From an uncultured Slackia sp. (GTDB taxonomy: Bacteria > Actinomycetota > Coriobacteriia > Coriobacteriales > Eggerthellaceae), in the NCBI RefSeq assembly GCF_959608125.1, contig NZ_CAUHPG010000027.1:1-29058 (forward strand): a DNA stretch of 29,058 nt, in the 5' to 3' direction. A model generated the notes under the pieces. The model was not told the DNA's origin. It saw nothing but the letters and a program-made list of their open reading frames with translations, and ran no database searches. Shown here in pieces: positions 14,819-23,770 of this stretch (positions are counted from its first letter, which is position 1; each line of letters starts with the position of its first letter). A program made the position numbers and the translations under genes.

Positions 14819-14851
14819 AAAGAACGCGGGCCGATGCGGTCCGCGTTCTTT
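14819..14851. terminator. Bidirectional terminator downstream of the ABC fusion gene
   Basis: AAAGAACGCGG pairs with CCGCGTTCTTT (11 bp, 11-nt loop) with TTTTC on the rightward strand and TTCTTTCG on the leftward strand. It lies 41 bp past the stop of the leftward ABC gene; a second short stem CCCGCC/GGCGGG is at 14868-14882. Confidence 0.65.
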
Positions 14852-14891
14852 TCAACTGCCATATGGCCCGCCCGAGGCGGGATGCGCCCCC

Positions 14892-17800
14892 CTACTCCGT
14901 GCGCAGCGCCGTCACAGGGTCTTTCTTCGATGCCATGCGACTGGGAATGATGCCGCCGATCAGCGTCAGCAGCACCGATATCACGATAAGAACGACCGCC
15001 GCCACTGGAGGTACAGCCGCCATATGCTGCACGCCCGACAACTGCTCGATCACGACGTTCATCGGAATGGTCAGCAGCACCGTGATGCCGATGCCCAACA
15101 CGCCGGCAATCAGGCCGATGATGAACGTCTCTGCATTGAAGACACGCGACACGTCGCCCTTCGATGCGCCGATGGCGCGCAGGATACCGATCTCCTTCGT
15201 GCGCTCCAGCACGCTGATATACGTGATGATGCCGATCATGATGGAGCTCACCACCAGCGAGATGCTCACGAACGCGATCAGCACAAGCGAAATCATATCG
15301 ATGATGTCGGTCACGCTACCCATGAGGACTCCCATGTAATCGGTGTAGACGATGGCCTTGTCCTCTTCGCCCGCCGCCATCATCCGCTCGTTATAGCCGT
15401 CGATGCTCGCCAGCACGCGCTCTTTCGCCTCGAAATCGCTCGGGAAGATCTTGACCGCCTGCGGATCGTCTTCGTTCGCATAACCAAGCGTGACCAGGTT
15501 GTTGTCGTACGTAAGCTTGCCGGCGTTCGCATAATTCGTCATGAGCGAAGTCAGGTCTTCGGCGTCCATGTTGAACTGGATGGCATTGGCAAAAGCGGCG
15601 CCGTCGATCGTGAACGCATTCTGCATCCCCGCGGCCATCTGCTGCGAAATGCGCGGACCTATCTGCGATGCCATCTGAGCCATGGCCGACGAAAGGCCGC
15701 TTTGCAGCTGTCCCGAAACCGTCGTGCCTATCTGGCTCGCAACCTGACCCATCACGCTCTCGAACACGCCCTGCATGTACGGAGCAAGCTGACCTGACAC
15801 GTATTCTTGGACCGCCTGCTGCAAACGCTCGGCAACAGGACCGCCCGCAACCTCGACGACACGATCGATCATAGCGCGCGCCTCAGGAGTGGCGGCATAT
15901 TCGGAAAGCTTCGCCATGAGCTTTTGGGAGAACTCGGGGTCGGTCGGCGAAAGGCCGTCGCCGTTATGCGCCAACCACGCCATGAAGCCCTGCACGTAAT
16001 CGGCGCTCAGCTTGGCAAGCTCCTCGAGCTGCGGAGCGTCGAGCACGGGGTCGTCTTGCATGTTCCCCAGGATGCCCGAAAAGTCAGGTGCGGGCGCCTG
16101 CGTCATCAGCGCGCTTATATCGATGTTCTTCACCGCGTCCGACACGTCGATATTCAACGCGCCGAAGTTCATGCCGCCAAAATCGATGCCCGACAAGTCG
16201 AGCGCCGCGCCCAGCTTGCTCTGGTCGAAGGAGAACGCGTTCGCGATCGCCGCCTCGTCCACCGTGAACAGACTTGCCAAGTCGACGCCCTCCTTAGCTT
16301 CCTCCTGCAACGTGTCGAACGACTTGCCCGTGAACACGTCGACCGAGGGATCGGCCAGTTGCTGCTGAACGATTTCGGAAGATGCGGCGCGATTCATCAG
16401 CTCGATCGAGAGGTCATGCGTGTAGGCGATACCCTGCGTCAACGCCGCCGATTTCGCGGCCGGATCGGGCTGTACCACGCCCACGACCTTGAGGTCGAGA
16501 CCCTCTTCCACCCTTTCACGCATGAAATCGGCGTCATCGGACATGTCGGTCCAACCGCCCGTCTCCTCGTTCTTACGATACGAATCCGACGGGCTCAGCA
16601 CCTTGAAGCGCACGTCGAGCGCGTCGTCGTAAGAGAATTCGACATCGTTTTCGGGCACCTCTATTTCACCCGTCGCATTCATCGTGCTTTCCACCATGGC
16701 ATTCATTTCACCGGGATCGAGCACGCCGATGCTGTACAGCGTGTAGTCGCTGACCTTGCCGCTTTGCGACAGCACCAGCACGCATTCGTCAGCCGATTCG
16801 GCCCAGCGACCTGCGACGACGTTGTACTGCTCGTCAAGAAGCTCACGGTTGTCGATCATCTCGTTGAACGCCGAAGCGCTCCCCATGCCCGCGCCCGCCA
16901 TGGCTCCGCTCGAAGCGCCGCCCGACATGGCCATCGTCATCGAGTTCGGCGAAAGCGCGACGGCTCCGTCGGAGGTATCGGCGCGATACACCAGCGGCGT
17001 GATGCCGTAGTCGTATTGCACGGCGCTCACGTCGGACTGGATTCCATCGCCGCCTTCGTCGAGGAACTCCTTGAAGCTCTTCATGTCGTTCGACTTCACG
17101 CTTGCGAACATGTCTTGCAGCATGGTGAACACGCCGATCTGCTCGCCGGCGGGCGGGGCGGCTTCGTCGCTTTCGGCTTCTGAAGCGCCGCTAGTCGACG
17201 TTTCGGCTGGTCCGTCGCCTGTCATCATGCCCGACAAATCGTAGCTTTGCTTGGCGATCGTCAACGGATAGCTGGAAAGCGTGTCCTGCTCCACTTTGGC
17301 AATGTAGTCGTTCACGCCGGTCGAAAGCGAAAGAATCAAAGCAATGCCGATGATGCCGATCGACCCGGCGAATGCCGTCAAAAGGGTGCGGCCCTTCTTG
17401 GTCAGAAGATTGTTGAGCGAAAGCGAAAACGCCGTCGCCGGATTCATGGATGTGCGGCGCGCCTCCCCCGCCCGAAGGCGGGCAGCCTCGATTTCCGCAG
17501 CGCTAGGCACGTATGGGTCGGTGTCATCGACTACGAATCCGTCCTTGAAGCGCACGATGCGATCGGCGTAATCGGCCGCGAGCTCGGGATTGTGAGTGAC
17601 CATGACCACAAGACGGTCTTTCGCCACGTTCTTCAAGATTTCCATGACCTGCACGCTGGTCTCGGAATCGAGCGCACCGGTGGGTTCGTCGGCAAGCACG
17701 ATAGAAGGGTTGTTCACCAACGCACGTGCGATTGCGACGCGTTGCATCTGGCCACCGGACATCTGATTAGGCTTTTTATGCAGCTGATCGCCCAGCCCCA

Positions 17801-18185
17801 CCTGTTCGAGCGCTGCGATGGCGCGGCTGCGACGCTCCGATTTCGAAACGCCGGAAAGCGTGAGCGCCAGCTCGACGTTGGAAAGAACGTCCTGATGGGG
17901 AATAAGATTGTAGCTCTGGAATACGAATCCGACGCTGTGGTTGCGATAAGAATCCCAATCGCGGTCTTTATATTCCTTGGTGGAAACGCCATCGATCACC
18001 AAATCGCCCGACGTGTAACGGTCAAGGCCGCCGACGATGTTGAGCATGGTAGTCTTGCCGCAACCCGATTGGCCTAAAATGGCTACGAACTCGCTGTTCC
18101 GGAATTGCAGGCTCACGCCCTTGAGGGCATGCACCGTCGTATCGCCTGACACGTAATCTTTCGTAATATTCTTCAGTTCGAGCAT
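14892..18185 (-). CDS. ABC transporter ATPase-permease fusion (MacB/FtsX type) with large extracytoplasmic domain
   Basis: A 1097-aa protein. Residues 1-~225 are a LolD/MacB-type ATPase: Walker A G38-QSGCGK-T45, signature MSGGQ 142-146, Walker B SIVLADEPTG 161-170, switch His198. One membrane helix follows (~262-285), then about 650 extracytoplasmic residues, then three membrane helices near 960-990, 1020-1045 and 1060-1080 with the FtsX-type segment ERTKEIGILRAIGASKGDV. The outer domain is far larger than in MacB (about 650 aa in total) and contains an Ala/Gln/Met-rich helical stretch with recurring SQIG (~805-880), probably coiled coil. These single-chain transporters dimerise and move substrates mechanically or export peptides and lipids; the substrate is unknown. 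The ATG lacks a strong ribosome binding site. Confidence 0.9.
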   Translation of the reverse strand: MLELKNITKDYVSGDTTVHALKGVSLQFRNSEFVAILGQSGCGKTTMLNIVGGLDRYTSGDLVIDGVSTKEYKDRDWDSYRNHSVGFVFQSYNLIPHQDVLSNVELALTLSGVSKSERRSRAIAALEQVGLGDQLHKKPNQMSGGQMQRVAIARALVNNPSIVLADEPTGALDSETSVQVMEILKNVAKDRLVVMVTHNPELAADYADRIVRFKDGFVVDDTDPYVPSAAEIEAARLRAGEARRTSMNPATAFSLSLNNLLTKKGRTLLTAFAGSIGIIGIALILSLSTGVNDYIAKVEQDTLSSYPLTIAKQSYDLSGMMTGDGPAETSTSGASEAESDEAAPPAGEQIGVFTMLQDMFASVKSNDMKSFKEFLDEGGDGIQSDVSAVQYDYGITPLVYRADTSDGAVALSPNSMTMAMSGGASSGAMAGAGMGSASAFNEMIDNRELLDEQYNVVAGRWAESADECVLVLSQSGKVSDYTLYSIGVLDPGEMNAMVESTMNATGEIEVPENDVEFSYDDALDVRFKVLSPSDSYRKNEETGGWTDMSDDADFMRERVEEGLDLKVVGVVQPDPAAKSAALTQGIAYTHDLSIELMNRAASSEIVQQQLADPSVDVFTGKSFDTLQEEAKEGVDLASLFTVDEAAIANAFSFDQSKLGAALDLSGIDFGGMNFGALNIDVSDAVKNIDISALMTQAPAPDFSGILGNMQDDPVLDAPQLEELAKLSADYVQGFMAWLAHNGDGLSPTDPEFSQKLMAKLSEYAATPEARAMIDRVVEVAGGPVAERLQQAVQEYVSGQLAPYMQGVFESVMGQVASQIGTTVSGQLQSGLSSAMAQMASQIGPRISQQMAAGMQNAFTIDGAAFANAIQFNMDAEDLTSLMTNYANAGKLTYDNNLVTLGYANEDDPQAVKIFPSDFEAKERVLASIDGYNERMMAAGEEDKAIVYTDYMGVLMGSVTDIIDMISLVLIAFVSISLVVSSIMIGIITYISVLERTKEIGILRAIGASKGDVSRVFNAETFIIGLIAGVLGIGITVLLTIPMNVVIEQLSGVQHMAAVPPVAAVVLIVISVLLTLIGGIIPSRMASKKDPVTALRTE

Positions 18186-18226
18186 GCGGACCGACTTTCT
18201 TTGCGGCGAGAAAGGAATCTCAATCC

Positions 18227-18232
18227 ATTATA
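18227..18232 (-). promoter_or_regulatory. -10 element of the ABC fusion gene
   Basis: A perfect TATAAT on the reverse strand, about 42 bp before the ATG. The matching -35 is not clear. Confidence 0.5.
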
Positions 18233-18317
18233 TGATTAAGTACATAAACTATATCGTAGCGGTTCGAAAGTCCCTGACTCCGTTACCTTTCCGTTTCGGC
18301 ACTCATGATGCCGCATG

Positions 18318-18345
18318 TAAAAAACGACGGCCGAAGCCGTCGTTT
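18318..18345 (-). terminator. Intrinsic terminator of galE
   Basis: On the reverse strand AACGACGGC, loop TTCG, GCCGTCGTT, followed by six T. It lies 25 bp past the galE stop. Confidence 0.92.
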
Positions 18346-18369
18346 CCGCATCGTCTGCATGCCCTCGCC

Positions 18370-19437
18370 TTAGTCGGCGTATCCGTTCGGATTCATCGAC
18401 TGCCAGCGCCACGAGTCGGCGCACATGCGGTCGAGGTCGTATTCGGCCTTCCAGCCGAGCACCTCTTCCGCCTTGCAAGGGTCGGCATAGTTTTCGGCGA
18501 CATCGCCCGCACGACGCGGCTGGATGTCCACCGGAAGCTCGCGACCGCAGGCGCGACTGAACGCGGCCACCACATCGAGCACGCTCGACCCCTTGCCTGT
18601 GCCGAGGTTCACCACCTCGACGCCATGCTTGTCAGCCATCCAATTCAGAGCCGCGACATGACCGCGAGCCAGGTCGACCACGTGAATGTAGTCGCGCACG
18701 CCGGTTCCGTCGGGCGTGTCGTAATCGTTGCCGAACACGCGCACCGCCGGCAACTTGCCGATGGCGACCTGGGCCACATACGGAACGAGATTGTTCGGGA
18801 TGCCCTTGGGATCCTCGCCGATCAGACCGCTTTCATGGGCACCGATCGGGTTGAAGTAACGCAGCAGCACGATATTCCATTCGGCATCGGCCACGGAAAG
18901 GTCGGTCAGAATCTGCTCGATCATCCACTTCGTCCAGCCGTACGGATTGGTCGCGGGCTTTTTCGGAGCGGATTCGGGCAGAGGCACGTTATCGGGCTCG
19001 CCATACACGGTGGCCGAGCTGGAGAACACGATGTTCTTGCAATCGTGCTCGCGCATCACGTCGCATAGCACCAGCGTGTTGACCAGGTTATTGTGATAGT
19101 ACTCGAGCGGCTTTTCGACGCTTTCGCCCACGGCCTTGTAGCCGGCGAAATGAATCACGCCGTAAATGTCATGCGCATCGAAGATGCGGTCGAGCGCCGC
19201 GCGGTCGAGCACGTTGTCCTCGTAGAACACAAGGCTTTCGGCGGCATCGGCCGGCGCCTTGCCCTCCTTGGCCGCATCGGCCACGATCGAGCGCACGCGC
19301 TCGATGGCCTTCTCGCTCGAATTCGAGAGGTCGTCCACCACCACGACGCCGTAGCCGGCCTGCAAAAGCTCGATGCAGGTATGGCTTCCGATGAATCCCG
19401 CGCCGCCGGTGACCAGGATGGTTTTCTTCTCTGACAT
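18370..19437 (-). CDS. galE: UDP-glucose 4-epimerase
   Basis: A 355-aa extended short-chain dehydrogenase interconverting UDP-glucose and UDP-galactose (possibly also the N-acetyl sugars). NAD motif G11-GAG-F-I-G17 in TGGAGFIGSH, SSSATVYG with the catalytic Ser, YGWTK with the Tyr-Lys pair, RYFNPIGAHESG, and the substrate segment RDYIHVVDLARGH. The start at 19437 follows AAGGGAAG and begins MSEKKTILVTGG; the upstream open frame to 19545 has no signal. It stands alone between its own promoter and terminator. Confidence 0.96.
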   Translation of the reverse strand: MSEKKTILVTGGAGFIGSHTCIELLQAGYGVVVVDDLSNSSEKAIERVRSIVADAAKEGKAPADAAESLVFYEDNVLDRAALDRIFDAHDIYGVIHFAGYKAVGESVEKPLEYYHNNLVNTLVLCDVMREHDCKNIVFSSSATVYGEPDNVPLPESAPKKPATNPYGWTKWMIEQILTDLSVADAEWNIVLLRYFNPIGAHESGLIGEDPKGIPNNLVPYVAQVAIGKLPAVRVFGNDYDTPDGTGVRDYIHVVDLARGHVAALNWMADKHGVEVVNLGTGKGSSVLDVVAAFSRACGRELPVDIQPRRAGDVAENYADPCKAEEVLGWKAEYDLDRMCADSWRWQSMNPNGYAD

Positions 19438-19469
19438 GTACTTCCCTTCGTTTCCGTGCCTCAGGCCGT

Positions 19470-19487
19470 TTGACGAGGTCAAGTATA
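19470..19487 (-). promoter_or_regulatory. galE -10 with overlapping dyad
   Basis: Reverse strand: TATACT (19482-19487), overlapping at one base the perfect dyad TTGAC-GAG-GTCAA (19470-19482) that covers the predicted start point. This placement would suit a repressor. Confidence 0.45.
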
Positions 19488-19556
19488 CGCCGCTGAAGCG
19501 GCTCGCGGCCATACGAGCATATTCTCCCCAGACTCTCGCCCGCAAACACGGCCGGT

Positions 19557-20711
19557 CTAGGCCCGTGCGGCCTCCAGGTCGCGCACGAAACGCTCAAGCC
19601 TGTCGAGACCCGTCTCGATGGAGTGCATGGAACAGCAATACGACAGGCGCACGAATCCCTCGGCTGAAAAGCACGACCCGGGTACGAGCGCCACGCCCGC
19701 CTCGTCGATAAGACGCAAGCAGAATTCCTCGGAAGGCATGCCGAAGCGCTCGATCGAAGGAAACACGTAGAACGCGCCTGCAGGATGGACGCACGAAAGC
19801 CCCATGTCATCGAGGCGCTGCAGCACGTAGTCGCGACGGTCGCGATACAGCTCGCGCGCAGGAGCCACGTCCTGCTCGAGGGCGCGCTCGGCGGCGCGCT
19901 GCACGAACGAAGGAACCGACGACACCATGTACTGATGGATTTTGGCCATCTGCGCCACGATGGAAGCATCGGCTGCGACCCAGCCGAGCCTCCATCCCGT
20001 CATGGCGTAAGGTTTCGAGAAGCTGTCGCACACGATGACGCGGTCACGCAGCTCGGGATATCGGCACGCGAAACCGCGATACGGGAAATCGTCGTACACG
20101 AGGTTCGCGTACACGTCGTCGCAGATCACGAACACGTCTCGTTCGCGGGCGAAACGCGCCACGGCCTCGAGGCTCGCTTCGTCGTAAACGCAGCCCGTCG
20201 GGTTGTTAGGAGACGTGAGCACGATGGCCTTCGTGTGCTCGCTCGCCACGGACTGCAGCGCATCGGCATCGATCTGAAACGCCGTCTCGCTCGTATCCAA
20301 GGCGACGAACGTGCCGCGATTAAGCGCCACGATCGATTCGTACAGGCCGAAAGCAGGCGTGGGAACGATTACCTCGTCGCCCGGATTCATGACGCAGGTC
20401 AGGGCCACGAACAAGGCTTCGGTGGCGCCGCACGTCACGATTACCTCGTCAGGGCCGTACGAAAGGCCGCGACGAGCCATATGGGCCGAAAGGGCGTTTC
20501 GCAGATGCTCCTTGCCGTTATTGGGCGGGTAATGCGTGTCGTTCGCCTCCAGCGAGACGCCCACTTCCCTTTTCACCTCGTCGGCGGTATCGCCGTCAGG
20601 TTCTCCGAGCGTCAGCAGCACGCAGCCCGGCGTCTGCTTCGCCTTCGCCGTAATGCGGCGAATGCCCGAAAGCTGCAGGGCATCGAGTGCGTCATTCAGT
20701 TCGAGAGCCAT
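19557..20711 (-). CDS. Class I/II aminotransferase (PatA/AspC-like)
   Basis: A 384-aa fold type I PLP aminotransferase. The start at 20711 follows AAAGGAG; the open frame continues to 21167 only as a shadow of citrate synthase. Visible motifs: SPNNPTG (~167-173), DDVYANLVYDD, the PLP lysine Lys233 in DSFSKPYAMTGWRLGW, and FVRLSYCCS with the carboxylate-binding Arg. The closest relatives by motif are aspartate/aromatic aminotransferases of the PatA type; in Bacillus PatA is the N-acetyl-LL-DAP aminotransferase. Because the dap operon here is the acetyl type, this is a candidate for that missing step, but the genes are 11 kb apart and general transamination is equally possible. Confidence 0.9.
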   Translation of the reverse strand: MALELNDALDALQLSGIRRITAKAKQTPGCVLLTLGEPDGDTADEVKREVGVSLEANDTHYPPNNGKEHLRNALSAHMARRGLSYGPDEVIVTCGATEALFVALTCVMNPGDEVIVPTPAFGLYESIVALNRGTFVALDTSETAFQIDADALQSVASEHTKAIVLTSPNNPTGCVYDEASLEAVARFARERDVFVICDDVYANLVYDDFPYRGFACRYPELRDRVIVCDSFSKPYAMTGWRLGWVAADASIVAQMAKIHQYMVSSVPSFVQRAAERALEQDVAPARELYRDRRDYVLQRLDDMGLSCVHPAGAFYVFPSIERFGMPSEEFCLRLIDEAGVALVPGSCFSAEGFVRLSYCCSMHSIETGLDRLERFVRDLEAARA

Positions 20712-20747
20712 ACGGCGCTCCTTTCGTAGCGTTTCCTTCGATATACG

Positions 20748-20774
20748 CAAAGCGCCGCAGAAACCCGCGGCGCT
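20748..20774 (-). terminator. Terminator of citrate synthase gene
   Basis: Reverse strand AGCGCCGC, 8-nt loop, GCGGCGCT, then TTGCG. The stem is strong but the T-tract short; some readthrough into the aminotransferase gene is likely. Confidence 0.6.
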
Positions 20775-20796
20775 GTCCATGCGAAACGACCGATGT

Positions 20797-22137
20797 CTAT
20801 GCGCGGTCGGAAATGGCGACGTAATCGCGCGCGCTGCCCGTCTTCTTGTAGGCGGGGCGCATGATGCGCTTGCCCGAGACGATTTCCTCGAAACGGTGCG
20901 CGCTCCAGCCCGCCATGCGCGCGCAAGCAAAAATGGGCGTGAGCAGCTCGCGGGGAATGCCCAGGGCGCCGTAGACGCAGCCGCTGTAAAGGTCGACGTT
21001 CGCGCAGATGTCTTTGCTCTTGCCCGCCTCGGCCAAAAGCACGGGGGCGAGGCGCTCGATGTTTTCGAGAAGGCGGAACTCGGCCTCATACTCGGTGCCT
21101 TCGACAAGGCGTTCGGCATACTTGTGGCACAGCTCGGCGCGCGGGTCGGACAGCGTATAGACCGCATGGCCCATGCCGTAGATCAGGCCGGTGCGGTCGT
21201 AGGCCTCTTTTCTCACGATCTTGCGCAGGTAGTCGGCCACCTGGCCTTCGTCGGTGATGTCGGCCACATGCTGTTTGATATCGTCGGTCATCATGAGGGT
21301 ACGGTTGTTCGCGCCGCCGTGACGTGCGCCCTTAAGGCTGCCGATCGCGCCCGCATATGCGGAGTACGGATCGGTATCGGAGCTGGTCAGAGCGCGACAC
21401 ACGAACGTGGAGTTGTTGCCGCCGCCATGCTCGGCATGAAGCATGAGCATGATATCGAGCGTCTTGGCCTCGGTGTCGGTGAAGGACCGGTCGGGACGCA
21501 GCATGGAGAGAATGGTCTCCGCCGTGCTCTGGCCCTCGACGAAATGGTGGATGAACATCGAATCGCCGTGGAACTTGTCGCGCATGACATGGTACGCAAG
21601 CACCATGATGCGCGGCAGGCGCGACAGCAGCATGATGGAGGTATCGATCTCATGCTCGGCGGAACGGTCCTCGGCATTCGGATCGAAAGCATAAAGCTGC
21701 AGCACCGAACGCGCCAGGCAATTCATCACATCGCGCGTCGGCGGCTTCATGATGTAATTCGCCGTGAATCCGTCGGGCAAGTCGCGTTGCTCGTCAATCA
21801 TCGCACGAAACGTCGCGAGCTGCTCGACGGTGGGAAGCTCACCCGCCATGAGCAGATAGGCGGTCTCTTCGAAACCGAAACGGTCTTCGGCGACGACGTG
21901 GTCGACCAAATCGTTGATGCTATAGCCGCGATAGGAAAGACGGCCGCGGTCGGGCACCTTGTCGCCCTCGGACACGACGTAGCCGTGAACGTTGGAGATG
22001 TTGGTGACGCCCGCAAGCACGCCCGTGCCGTCGGCGTTGCGCAAACCGCGCTTCACGTCGTATTTAGCGGAGTAATACTCGGGGTCGACCGCATGGATCG
22101 ACGAAAAATCGCGGTACAGAGGCAGGGTGTCTTTCAT
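20797..22137 (-). CDS. gltA: Citrate synthase
   Basis: A 446-aa enzyme condensing oxaloacetate with acetyl-CoA. The catalytic regions are recognisable: HAEHGGGNNSTF with the first His, GSLKGARHGGANN with the second, GMGHAVYTLSDPRAE, and NVDLYSGCVYGALGIP with the catalytic Asp. The ATG at 22137 follows GAAAGGAA. The N-terminus is about 60 residues longer than in the shortest bacterial enzymes. In an anaerobe it probably feeds glutamate synthesis. The leader (22138-22297) holds a hairpin GATGCGC/GCGCATC (22201-22224) and a TATAGT that could be a -10. Confidence 0.95.
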   Translation of the reverse strand: MKDTLPLYRDFSSIHAVDPEYYSAKYDVKRGLRNADGTGVLAGVTNISNVHGYVVSEGDKVPDRGRLSYRGYSINDLVDHVVAEDRFGFEETAYLLMAGELPTVEQLATFRAMIDEQRDLPDGFTANYIMKPPTRDVMNCLARSVLQLYAFDPNAEDRSAEHEIDTSIMLLSRLPRIMVLAYHVMRDKFHGDSMFIHHFVEGQSTAETILSMLRPDRSFTDTEAKTLDIMLMLHAEHGGGNNSTFVCRALTSSDTDPYSAYAGAIGSLKGARHGGANNRTLMMTDDIKQHVADITDEGQVADYLRKIVRKEAYDRTGLIYGMGHAVYTLSDPRAELCHKYAERLVEGTEYEAEFRLLENIERLAPVLLAEAGKSKDICANVDLYSGCVYGALGIPRELLTPIFACARMAGWSAHRFEEIVSGKRIMRPAYKKTGSARDYVAISDRA

Positions 22138-22297
22138 GGCGTTCCTTTCATGCATGAATCCCTTCAAGGCATAGAGCGCATGCGGGCGGCAGATGACAGG
22201 ATGCGCCCGCCAAATCGGCGCATCGCCTCGACGCGCACGGACCCCCGAAAGGAGTGCACGATGCGGCTCGCATATCGCAATGCACTATAGTATGCGA

Positions 22298-22330
22298 AAG
22301 TGCCGCGCCTGATAAGCAGGCACGGCACTT
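22298..22330 (-). terminator. Terminator at the end of the serine operon
   Basis: Reverse strand AAGTGCCG, T, GCCTG, loop CTTAT, CAGGC, G, CGGCACTT: a 13-bp stem with one T-G pair, then TCGC. It lies 29 bp past the DUF1015 gene. The T-tract is minimal. Confidence 0.65.
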
Positions 22331-22358
22331 AATTGGAAGTTGTTACCGCGCGGTTGTG

Positions 22359-23633
22359 CTACGACAAGCGATGAATGAACAATCCGCTGCGCAATTTCGG
22401 CTCGAACCAGGTCGATTTAGGCGGCATGAGCATGCCCGCATCGGCCACAGCCAAAAGCTCGCCGATTGCCGTCGGATACAGCGCGAACGCGACAGCAGGC
22501 CCCTTCTCCGCCAGCTCATCGGCCGATTTCGCGGCATCGAACACCCTCACACGATGCTCGAGTTCGCCCAGGCCGCGGATGCCGCCGACGAATTCGATGC
22601 GCTCGTTCGTACGCGGATCCTTGATGTCGAGCATAGGGTCGAGCACCAGGTTCTGCAGAAGCGACGCGTCCAAGCCATCGACCGGATGATCGTTCTCGAA
22701 CTCGGGACGAACGCCCAGCCCGTACCATTTCCCCTGCAGATACATGGCAGCCGCGCCCTTGTCGATGGGCTCAAGCGGCGTGTCCTGCTCGTGCAGAATC
22801 TCGTAGCGCTTTCCGAGTTCCGCCATGAAGTCTTCGACGGATGCGCCGTTCAAGTCGTGCACCACGCGGTTATACGGAAGAATCGCCAGTTGGCTTGCAG
22901 GGAAAAGCACCGAGAGGAAGAAGTTGAACTCTTCGTCACCCGCATAGTCAGGGTGTTCTTCGCGGCGCTTCAGACCCACCTTGACCGCAGAAGCGGCGCG
23001 ATGATGGCCGTCGGCGATATATGCGCACGGAACCGCGGCGAACGCGGAGGCGAGCGTTTCGACCTCGGCGGGGGCATCGATAATCCAGGCGCGGTGCGCA
23101 ATGCCGTCTTCAGACGTGAAATCATACAAGGGATCGCGCGACTTGACCTCGCCCACCAGCGCATCGACGGCCGCGTCGTCGCGATACGTCAAAAAGATGG
23201 GGCCCGTCTGAGCGTCGAGGGCATCGATATGGCGGATGCGGTCGCGCTCTTTTTTCTCGAGCGTGTTCTCGTGCTTTTTGACCACGCCGTCAAGATAGTC
23301 GTCCACCGCGCAGCACGCCACGATGCCCACCTGGCTTCGACCGTCCATGACGAGCTCGTACAAATAGAAGCACGGCGCCTCGTCCGAAACGTAGGTTCCG
23401 TCGGCGATGCGTTCCTCAAGGAGCTCGCGCCCCTTCGCATACACTTCGTCAGCATACATATCCACATCGGGCGCGAACTGCGTTTCCGGACGATCGATGT
23501 TCAAAAACGACAACGGCCTGCCCTCGACGGCCGCCGCCGCTTCGGCACGGTCGTACACGTCGTAAGGAAGCGCTGCCACCTGTGAAGCAGCATCGACGCG
23601 CGGGCGCACGGCCTTGAATGGACGGATGAGCAT
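22359..23633 (-). CDS. DUF1015 family protein
   Basis: A 424-aa protein from the ATG at 23633 (AAAGGA upstream), beginning MLIRPFKAVRP. Family marks are the early VAALPYDVYDRAEA, FLNIDRPE, KKHENTLEKKERDRIRHIDA, the central IADGHHR motif and NRVVHDLNG. It is a cytoplasmic protein without membrane segments. The family is widespread in anaerobes and commonly lies beside serA and serC, as here, so a link to serine or phosphoserine metabolism is likely, but I do not know a proven reaction. The ADGHHR motif looks like part of a catalytic or nucleotide site. It is the last gene of the leftward group serC-serA-DUF1015. Confidence 0.9.
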   Translation of the reverse strand: MLIRPFKAVRPRVDAASQVAALPYDVYDRAEAAAAVEGRPLSFLNIDRPETQFAPDVDMYADEVYAKGRELLEERIADGTYVSDEAPCFYLYELVMDGRSQVGIVACCAVDDYLDGVVKKHENTLEKKERDRIRHIDALDAQTGPIFLTYRDDAAVDALVGEVKSRDPLYDFTSEDGIAHRAWIIDAPAEVETLASAFAAVPCAYIADGHHRAASAVKVGLKRREEHPDYAGDEEFNFFLSVLFPASQLAILPYNRVVHDLNGASVEDFMAELGKRYEILHEQDTPLEPIDKGAAAMYLQGKWYGLGVRPEFENDHPVDGLDASLLQNLVLDPMLDIKDPRTNERIEFVGGIRGLGELEHRVRVFDAAKSADELAEKGPAVAFALYPTAIGELLAVADAGMLMPPKSTWFEPKLRSGLFIHRLS

Positions 23634-23698
23634 GGGAATCCTTTCTCGATGGAAACGTTCGAATTGACGCGCGGGCGCGGCGCATGCCTGCAATACGA

Positions 23699-23738
23699 AA
23701 GCGGGGCATGACGCGCACCAGGCACGCAAGCCCCGCTT
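23699..23738 (-). terminator. Hairpin between serA and the DUF1015 gene
   Basis: AAGCGGGGC pairs with GCCCCGCTT (9 bp) around a 22-nt loop 32 bp past the serA stop, with only a weak T-run. It probably lowers rather than stops transcription into the next gene. Confidence 0.5.
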
Positions 23739-23770
23739 CGAGCACTCTGTCGCCCACGCTCGACGAGGGT

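Noticed and set aside
15807..17183. Long rightward frame opposite the ABC fusion (also 17247-18077, 20536-22290, 22254-23585)
   Set aside because: Arg/His-rich shadows without start signals or domains, opposite well-supported genes.
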